Shown: positions 6,974 through 11,223 of the stretch, piece after piece
How the letters are laid out: the number at the start of each line of letters is the position of its first letter
Numbering within the stretch: position 1 is the stretch's first letter
Assembly (NCBI GenBank): GCA_900545835.1
Contig: URBB01000069.1
Location: 1 to 11,223 of the forward strand
From: an uncultured Collinsella sp.
GTDB taxonomy: Bacteria; Actinomycetota; Coriobacteriia; Coriobacteriales; Coriobacteriaceae
Reading direction: 5' to 3'
DNA length: 11,223 bases
The notes under the pieces: generated by a model
Told to the model about the DNA's origin: nothing
What the model saw: only the letters and a program-made list of their open reading frames with translations
Database searches by the model: none
Made by a program: the position numbers and the translations under genes

Positions 6974-8131
6974 GGTTTCGATGAAGGCGGCGATGCGGGT
7001 CTCGATCTGGCCCATGTCGCCGTTGCTGTAGTCGGTCTCGATCTTCATATACGGAATACCCGCACCCTCGACGGCCTCCTGCATGCGCGCGCTCTCAACG
7101 TTGAAGGTGTGGCAAGCCTGTAGCACGCTCTCTACCACGCCATCGACATGATACTTCTCGCACATAGCCAGCGTGTTTTCCATACGACCGTCGTTGGGCG
7201 TCATGACCGAGCAGTTGATGTCCAGGTAGCGGTCGGCGATGGAGCGCAGGATGTCGGGAGCCTCCGGATCGATCATCATGGCCGCCGTGCGCTCGCCCGA
7301 GCAGTCGTCCATGTACACGACCACGCCGCCGTTGGACTCGATGGTGCGACCGATCTTGTTGATCACGCCGCCCACCGGGCAGCCGGTGATCAGAATGCGC
7401 TTGGCGTCTGCCGCGACCGGGCGCTCGCCCGCGTCGTAGGCCTCGCGCAGCTTGGCAACCTTTTGCTCCAGCTGCTGCGTATAGGCCTCGATATCAAAGC
7501 TGAACGTACCGGCAAACATGGTGCTCATCAGGTCGACGCCGCTCATGGCCGCCGGTTGGTTGGCCTGCAGCGCAAACATCTCGAGCTGGGCCGCACGCAA
7601 GCGGTTGCGGCGACGGACGGCAGCACGAAGGTCGTCATCGGTGATCGTAATACCGTAGAAGTTCTCGAGCTCCTCCTTGAGCAGGCGGCACTCCTCGTAC
7701 CAGCCTTCACGCTCGTAGGCGCGATCGCGACCCTGCGGAAGATGCAGAATGTGCGTGCGCTTGAGCTCGTTGAGCAGCTCGTACATCTTCTTCTTGCCGT
7801 CGCAGGTGGTCTCGCCGATGATCATGTCGCTAAAGTACGTAAACGGGCACTTTTGCGAGTAGGCAAAGCCGTAGGTCGACTTGATGAGCGGGCAGAGGTT
7901 TGCCGGCAGCACCTTCTCGGCCTCGGGAATCACCTCATCGGACGTACCGCACAGAGCGACACTCGCAGCCCCCGCGGCATCGATAATCTCGAGCGGCGTA
8001 TAGCTGCACAAAAAGCCGACCAGGCGATTACCCGCCTGCTTGTAATCCTTAACGCGAATAAACGCCGCCTTGCGCTGCTCGTTGAACTCCTCAAACGTGC
8101 TGGGCAACGGCTGCTCAATATTTTCCGACAT
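6968..8131 (-). CDS. Double-cubane-cluster-type reductase, HgdB/YjiM (2-hydroxyacyl-CoA dehydratase D-component) family, second paralog
   Basis: A 387-aa protein of the family that includes 2-hydroxyacyl-CoA dehydratase subunits and the double-cubane [8Fe-9S] cluster proteins such as E. coli YjiM. Conserved cysteine sites: C42 (GFLCSYTPLEI), C61 (ALCGTSDE), C80 (LPANLCPLIKS), C95 (QKCPF), C110 (GETTCDGKKK) and, in the second domain, C277 (MDDCSGE), C307 and C340 (LQACHTFNVES). The substrate cannot be deduced. Start ATG 8131 follows AGGAG by 4 nt; the frame is open further upstream, but that stretch is the structured repeat. It shares an ordered motif set with the upstream neighbour but is clearly diverged and about 40 residues shorter at the N-terminus. 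The two could form a heterodimer or be separate homodimers. Confidence 0.9.
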   Translation of the reverse strand: MSENIEQPLPSTFEEFNEQRKAAFIRVKDYKQAGNRLVGFLCSYTPLEIIDAAGAASVALCGTSDEVIPEAEKVLPANLCPLIKSTYGFAYSQKCPFTYFSDMIIGETTCDGKKKMYELLNELKRTHILHLPQGRDRAYEREGWYEECRLLKEELENFYGITITDDDLRAAVRRRNRLRAAQLEMFALQANQPAAMSGVDLMSTMFAGTFSFDIEAYTQQLEQKVAKLREAYDAGERPVAADAKRILITGCPVGGVINKIGRTIESNGGVVVYMDDCSGERTAAMMIDPEAPDILRSIADRYLDINCSVMTPNDGRMENTLAMCEKYHVDGVVESVLQACHTFNVESARMQEAVEGAGIPYMKIETDYSNGDMGQIETRIAAFIETL

Positions 8132-8164
8132 ATAACTCCTAAACCTTTTAACCAACCAAGGAAA

Positions 8165-8266
8165 CGGCTTTCCCAGGTGCCCGAGGTTGCCGTGAAAGAG
8201 ACGCGCCGCGTACTTTGGCACGCAAGCGACGGTTTGAACGGCAAGATCGGGTGCCTGGAGAAGCCG
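8165..8266. repeat. Structured intergenic element, copy 2
   Basis: The outer stem CGGCTT/AAGCCG (8165-8170/8261-8266) continues into 8173-8184/8247-8258 with two G-U pairs. A middle stem TTGCCGT/ACGGCAA (8187-8193/8238-8244) and an apical hairpin around 8208-8223 follow. The core matches copy 1, while the outer arms differ in sequence but still pair. It fills most of the 150-bp gap between the two reductase genes, ending 15 bp from the stop of the first. Confidence 0.8.
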
Positions 8267-8281
8267 CCGGGACGGATAGTC

Positions 8282-9565
8282 CTAAATGGTTTCCAAGAAA
8301 GCCTCAATCCTGGTTTGCAGTTGACCGGCGTCCTCGCCGGCGTAGTCGGTCGTGATGTGCATAAACGGAATGCCTGCCTCCTCGGCGGCCTTCTCCACGG
8401 CAAACGACTCCATCTCGTAGAGCGTGCAGAACTGAAGAGCCACGTCGACGATGCCGTCGGCATGAAGGTCCTTGGCCATCTGGACAATGTCCTTCATACG
8501 CTGATCGTTGGGCGTAAAGACGGCGCAGTTGATCTTGAAGTAGCGCTCGGCGATGGCGTCGAGCATCTCGTCGACCGTCTCGCCGGACTCGTCGACCAGG
8601 TCCTTGTAGTAGCGCGAGCCCGTGCAGGACTCCTCGCCCACCACGACGCCGCCGGCCTTCTCGATGAGGTTGAACAGCTTCCAGTTGGGCACGGCCATGG
8701 GCGTACCGGTGTACAGGATGCGCTTGGTCCCCTTGGGCGCCACGCCCTCGCCGGCCTCGACACGCTGCTCGCACTCAGCCGCCATATCGTTAATGGCTCC
8801 GGTCAGACGCGGCGTGTCGTCCATAAAGGCTGCCTGCACGGTCAGCAGGCTATCGAGACCGCTGATAGGCGCCGGGTCGGCAGCGCGGGTCGCAGCCAGA
8901 CGCTGCAGGGCACGGCGCTTCTCATTGACGGCGTGGATGGCGGCTTTCAGACGATCAGGCGTAATCGTGACGCCGCACTCTTCCTCGATCTTGGCGGCGA
9001 GTTTCTTGACCTCGGCCTTCCAGGTCACGAGCGTCGACTCGTCGTGCACGTTGGGGATATCCATGACGTACATGTTCTTTTGCGTCGCAAAGAACTCGTA
9101 GGCCTTCTTCTTACCGTCGCAGGTGTTCTCGCCTACCACCAAGTCACTCGACTCAATGTAGGGGCAGACCTCGCCCAGCTTAAAGCCGGCAAAGCTCTTG
9201 ATGAGCGGACAAGTGTTGCGCGGCAAGTGCTCCTCGACCTTGTCGGTTGCCCAGTCGGCACCCGAGCACAGACCAACGGGAATGCCGTCACAGGCAAGCA
9301 CGATCTCCTCGGGCACGTACACGCAGAACGACCCCACGATCTTGGTGGCCTCGCCGGCCTCCTTCTTGTCGAGCATCTCCTTAATACGGCCGCTGTGGAT
9401 GTTGGTGGCCACGAAGTCCAGGTAGGACGTTGACTTGGGACGGTTGTTCTGCGACAGGAACATGTCCCCGTACATCTGGCCCACGGCGCCCAGCAGCATA
9501 TCGTGGTCGGCAAGATTCATGCCGAGGCTCTCCCACATCGGATGAAAATCGAGTGCTTCAGCCAT
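8282..9565 (-). CDS. Double-cubane-cluster-type reductase, HgdB/YjiM (2-hydroxyacyl-CoA dehydratase D-component) family, first paralog
   Basis: A 427-aa protein and first gene of the cluster. It has the same cysteine framework as the gene that follows: C81 (GSFCVYVPEEI), C100 (GLCSGADW), C119 (PRNTCPLIKS), C134 (EVCPY), C149 (GENTCDGKKK), C314 (GEESCTGSRYYKD), C347 (INCAVFTPND) and C380 (LQFCTLYEMES), plus C92. Family members bind a [4Fe-4S] or double-cubane [8Fe-9S] cluster and receive ATP-gated electrons from an HgdC-type activator, present two genes downstream. About 40 extra N-terminal residues ('HPMWESLGMNLADHDMLL') are absent from its paralog. Start ATG 9565 follows AGGGGAA. Cytoplasmic and expected to be oxygen-sensitive. 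Whether it acts on an acyl-CoA or a small inorganic or organic substrate is unknown. Confidence 0.9.
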   Translation of the reverse strand: MAEALDFHPMWESLGMNLADHDMLLGAVGQMYGDMFLSQNNRPKSTSYLDFVATNIHSGRIKEMLDKKEAGEATKIVGSFCVYVPEEIVLACDGIPVGLCSGADWATDKVEEHLPRNTCPLIKSFAGFKLGEVCPYIESSDLVVGENTCDGKKKAYEFFATQKNMYVMDIPNVHDESTLVTWKAEVKKLAAKIEEECGVTITPDRLKAAIHAVNEKRRALQRLAATRAADPAPISGLDSLLTVQAAFMDDTPRLTGAINDMAAECEQRVEAGEGVAPKGTKRILYTGTPMAVPNWKLFNLIEKAGGVVVGEESCTGSRYYKDLVDESGETVDEMLDAIAERYFKINCAVFTPNDQRMKDIVQMAKDLHADGIVDVALQFCTLYEMESFAVEKAAEEAGIPFMHITTDYAGEDAGQLQTRIEAFLETI

Positions 9566-9703
9566 AACGGTTCCCCTCTCGAACCAAAAATGAATAGCTA
9601 CGGTATTGCTGCACGGTGGGTGGCGAAAACCCAGCCGCGCCTAAACCCGGAATTTTGGGGAACCTGCTTTGCGGTCGATTATTTAGTTGTGCGTCGTCTC
9701 TCC

Positions 9704-9739
9704 CGGAGCCGTGAACATACCTGCTCATATGCGGCTCCG
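9704..9739 (-). other. Hairpin in leader of reductase cluster
   Basis: A perfect 8-bp inverted repeat (CGGAGCCG at 9704-9711, CGGCTCCG at 9732-9739) with a 20-nt loop. The loop holds the stop codon of the short leader ORF. No U-tract follows it on the minus strand, so it is not a classical terminator. It may be an attenuation or mRNA-structure element. Confidence 0.55.
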
Positions 9740-9793
9740 AGCCATATATAGGGCACGCGCGGCAACGCGGCGAATGTATGTCGTCTGCGGCAT
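9725..9793 (-). CDS. Candidate 22-aa leader peptide
   Basis: ATG 9793 is preceded by AAAGGAGGG with a 7-nt gap, the best Shine-Dalgarno in the window. The peptide is MPQTTYIRRVAARALYMARS followed by R-I and a UGA stop. It is rich in arginine (5 of 22), with no membrane or cysteine motif. It ends inside the loop of a hairpin about 160 bp upstream of the first reductase gene, which suggests a regulatory leader rather than a functional protein. I do not recognise it. Confidence 0.4.
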   Translation of the reverse strand: MPQTTYIRRVAARALYMARSRI

Positions 9794-9813
9794 ATGCGTA
9801 CCCTCCTTTACAA

Positions 9814-9861
9814 GTTGAGGTCAACTATATCAACGGTCGTCGACCATGCGAACACCGTTGA
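9814..9861. promoter_or_regulatory. Candidate operator: inverted repeats with GTTGA/TCAAC half-sites
   Basis: TCAACGGT (9830-9837) and ACCGTTGA (9854-9861) form a perfect 8-bp inverted repeat with a 16-bp gap. Beside it, GTTGA-GG-TCAAC (9814-9825) is a compact palindrome with the same half-site core. Three or four related half-sites within 48 bp directly upstream of a strong ribosome binding site suggest binding by a dimeric transcription factor. The factor is not identifiable from this window. Confidence 0.45.
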
Positions 9862-9949
9862 CATTCGTACGACAGCGCCGTGTGTCGTCGTTTAATAAAT
9901 AATTATCTTGATTGATAAGAGTTTGTCATCCCTCATTCGGCGAGCGGCA

Positions 9950-9983
9950 AGACAAAGCCGCCGAGGCTTATATCCCCGACGGC
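9950..9983 (-). terminator. Intrinsic terminator of modC
   Basis: In the leftward transcript GCCGUCGGGG pairs with CCUCGGCGGC (arms 9974-9983 and 9957-9966, 7-nt loop AUAUAAG). The stem is 10 bp with two G-U pairs that form only in the minus-strand RNA. It is followed by UUUGUCUU and starts 11 bp past the modC stop. Confidence 0.8.
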
Positions 9984-9994
9984 ATTACCCGGCG

Positions 9995-11065
9995 CTATCG
10001 ACAAACCAAATGGATCCTGCTGGCATCGAAGTGCATGCGCAGCGTCTCGCCTGCTTGCGGTAGCTCGTCGACAGGCATGCCTACTTTGTTGACCTTCCAC
10101 TGCAGACGCGTGGGCGCATCGCCGCGCGGCACGTCCAGCAGCACCAGTCGCTCAAAGCGCGAATCGCTCACACGGGCCACGTGCAAATCATAGCTGTTGC
10201 GGCCCCGCTCCGCGCGATTGTCAACATGGAAGTAGCTTGCGCGAATGCCCAGGTACGCCGCATTATCGGGAACCTCGTGACCCACATTAAAGGTCATGCC
10301 CCAGTCGAGGGCCTCAACTTCTTCGTCGCCGATCTTGCGCGCCCGGCTTGTGTTCTTGCAGCCCGTCAGGCGCAGTGCCGCCAACGTCTGCGGACGGCGG
10401 ACCACGTCCTCGACGGAGCCGATCTCCTCCACATGCCCGTCGTGCATCACGCAAATGCGCTGGCACAGGCGGCACGCTTCGTCGATGTCGTGGCTCACGT
10501 AGAGCACGGTGCGGTTGCAGACATCGAACAGGTCGAGCATGTTCTGCTCGAGGGCGCTCTTAAGATAGGAATCGAGTGCGCTCATGGGCTCGTCGAACAT
10601 AAAAATGCCCGGATGCGCCGCCACCATGCGGGCAAGCGCCACGCGTTGTTGCTGGCCGCCCGAGAGCCGCGCGGGATAACGGTCGGCGAAATCGGCCAGG
10701 CCAAAGATGCCCAGATAGCGCTCGGCCAGCCTTTTGCGCGCCGCGGCGTCGCCCGCGTCCTTTACACCGGCACATACGTTATCGGCCACCGTCATGCTGG
10801 GAAACAGCTGATAGTTTTGGAACAGCAGGGCGCATTTTCGCTCCTGGGGCGACAGGTTGATGCCCGTCGCTGAGTCAAAAAAGGTCACGCCGTTGACGAC
10901 GATCTTGCCCTCGTCGGGCATCTCAACACCGGCAATGCAGCGCAGTGTGCAGCTCTTGCCGCAACCCGAAGCGCCCAGCAGCGCCACACGCTCCTCACCG
11001 GCCTCAAGCTGTATGTCGAGCATAAACCCGGGATAGTGCTTTTTGATATCCAAAACGAGTGACAT
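9995..11065 (-). CDS. modC: Molybdate-type ABC transporter ATP-binding protein
   Basis: A 356-aa ABC ATPase that would energise molybdate (or tungstate/sulfate) import at the inner face of the membrane. Motifs: Walker A GASGCGKS (31-38), Q-loop Q83 (LFQNYQLFPSMTV), signature LSGGQQQR (134-141), Walker B IFMFDEP (154-160) and switch H192. The C-terminal region (about 235-356) is the extra domain seen in ModC/CysA-like ATPases, diverged here. The short spacing after the ATPase core and the 'LFPSMTVADNV' segment favour ModC, but the substrate call rests on family resemblance. Start ATG 11065 lies 3 bp after the upstream stop, with GGGAGG about 10 nt before it. Molybdenum import fits the neighbouring selenium genes, since Se-dependent molybdenum hydroxylases need both. 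Confidence 0.82.
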   Translation of the reverse strand: MSLVLDIKKHYPGFMLDIQLEAGEERVALLGASGCGKSCTLRCIAGVEMPDEGKIVVNGVTFFDSATGINLSPQERKCALLFQNYQLFPSMTVADNVCAGVKDAGDAAARKRLAERYLGIFGLADFADRYPARLSGGQQQRVALARMVAAHPGIFMFDEPMSALDSYLKSALEQNMLDLFDVCNRTVLYVSHDIDEACRLCQRICVMHDGHVEEIGSVEDVVRRPQTLAALRLTGCKNTSRARKIGDEEVEALDWGMTFNVGHEVPDNAAYLGIRASYFHVDNRAERGRNSYDLHVARVSDSRFERLVLLDVPRGDAPTRLQWKVNKVGMPVDELPQAGETLRMHFDASRIHLVCR

Positions 11066-11068
11066 GGC

Positions 11069-11223
11069 CTATCGTCCTCCCTGCGGCGCCGTATCATCGC
11101 GCATGAGCTCGGCCAGCGCCTCGCGATCAATACGCAAGGCATCGCCGCCCGCCGGGTCGAGCGAATCGCCCCGTCCGGCGAGATCTTTGGCCTGCTTGCG
11201 CTCCGCGCGGGACAGGCCACGCT
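11069..11223 (-). CDS. C-terminal end of upstream gene, probably molybdate ABC permease (partial)
   Basis: The frame ending at TAG 11069-11071 is open to the right edge and gives 50 residues: RGLSRAERKQAKDLAGRGDS, then LDPAGGDALRIDREALAELM and RDDTAPQGGR. It is a charged, non-membrane tail with normal codon use and no motif I recognise. It stops 3 bp before the modC start, so the two are co-transcribed. In mod operons the permease ModB precedes or is fused with ModC, which makes ModB the best guess from context only. Confidence 0.5.
   Translation of the reverse strand, partial: RGLSRAERKQAKDLAGRGDSLDPAGGDALRIDREALAELMRDDTAPQGGR

Larger units (their letters stand above)
9566..9950. other. Long leader/promoter region upstream of the reductase cluster
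   Basis: About 385 bases between the modC terminator and the first reductase gene. From right to left they hold an AT-rich segment (9891-9918) with the imperfect palindrome TTATC-N6-GATAA (9903-9918), inverted repeats at 9814-9861, a 22-codon ORF (9725-9793) and a hairpin (9704-9739). Between the hairpin and the gene I see no further coding signal. Leftward transcription must start somewhere here, but no consensus -35/-10 pair stands out, which would suit an activator-dependent promoter. Confidence 0.5.

Noticed and set aside
7148..9433. Very long plus-strand open frame (761 codons) opposite the two reductase genes
   Set aside because: It is the mirror of two well-supported minus-strand genes in GC-rich DNA. 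Its translation is low-complexity and rich in His/Arg/Gly, and it runs through the intergenic repeat, as an antisense shadow would.
9558..9824. 88-codon minus-strand frame in the leader with a CxxCP motif
   Set aside because: It begins at TTG without a ribosome binding site and overlaps the start of the first reductase gene. The strong Shine-Dalgarno here serves a different frame.
1..11223. CRISPR array, rRNA, insertion sequence, tRNA-Sec or SRP RNA
   Set aside because: I looked for spaced direct repeats, transposase frames and long tRNA-like folds. Only the two tRNAs, the two-copy element and the inverted repeats were found.

Overview
The window looks like GC-rich chromosomal DNA from an anaerobic gut actinobacterium of the Coriobacteriia; Collinsella is my best guess. 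That guess is inference. It rests on GC content, gene style and the pairing of selenium genes with oxygen-sensitive double-cubane-cluster reductases. No rRNA or marker gene is present to confirm it. Every gene I accept lies on the minus strand, so the window is read from right to left.

Right edge (about 9950-11223): the 3' end of a probable molybdate permease gene, then modC (ATP-binding subunit of a molybdate-type ABC importer), closed by an intrinsic terminator. A gene-poor stretch of about 430 bases follows (9566-9994). It holds that terminator, an AT-rich segment, inverted-repeat operator candidates, and a 22-codon leader-like ORF with a near-perfect ribosome binding site next to a hairpin.

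Centre (2781-9565): one co-directional cluster of seven genes ending in a strong terminator. In order of transcription: two paralogous double-cubane-cluster (HgdB/YjiM-like) reductases, their ATP-dependent activator (HgdC/YjiL-like), selenophosphate synthetase SelD, YedF, a small Se/S-carrier-like protein (DUF3343), and a SufS-like cysteine desulfurase of the kind linked to selenium. SelD is itself a selenoprotein. Its true start is at 5978, and an in-frame UGA at residue 17 takes the place of the catalytic Cys17 of E. coli SelD, with a bacterial SECIS-like hairpin just downstream. A conventional gene call would cut off the active site. A structured element of about 100 nt occurs just downstream of each reductase gene. 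The core is conserved between the copies, while the outer stems differ in sequence but still pair.

Left part (1-2780): a BrnQ branched-chain amino acid carrier; a tRNA-Pro(UGG)/tRNA-Gly(UCC) pair with a good promoter and a terminator; a perfect 21-bp inverted repeat; and the N-terminal 273 codons of a protein resembling AbiEi/DUF559 proteins with a PD-(D/E)XK-like C-terminal motif, running off the left edge.

Working model (inference): the desulfurase, DUF3343 and YedF mobilise and carry reduced Se/S, SelD makes selenophosphate, and the activator feeds low-potential electrons to the two reductases. Co-transcription suggests that Se supply and the reductases serve one physiological programme. 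The reductase substrate cannot be read from the sequence.
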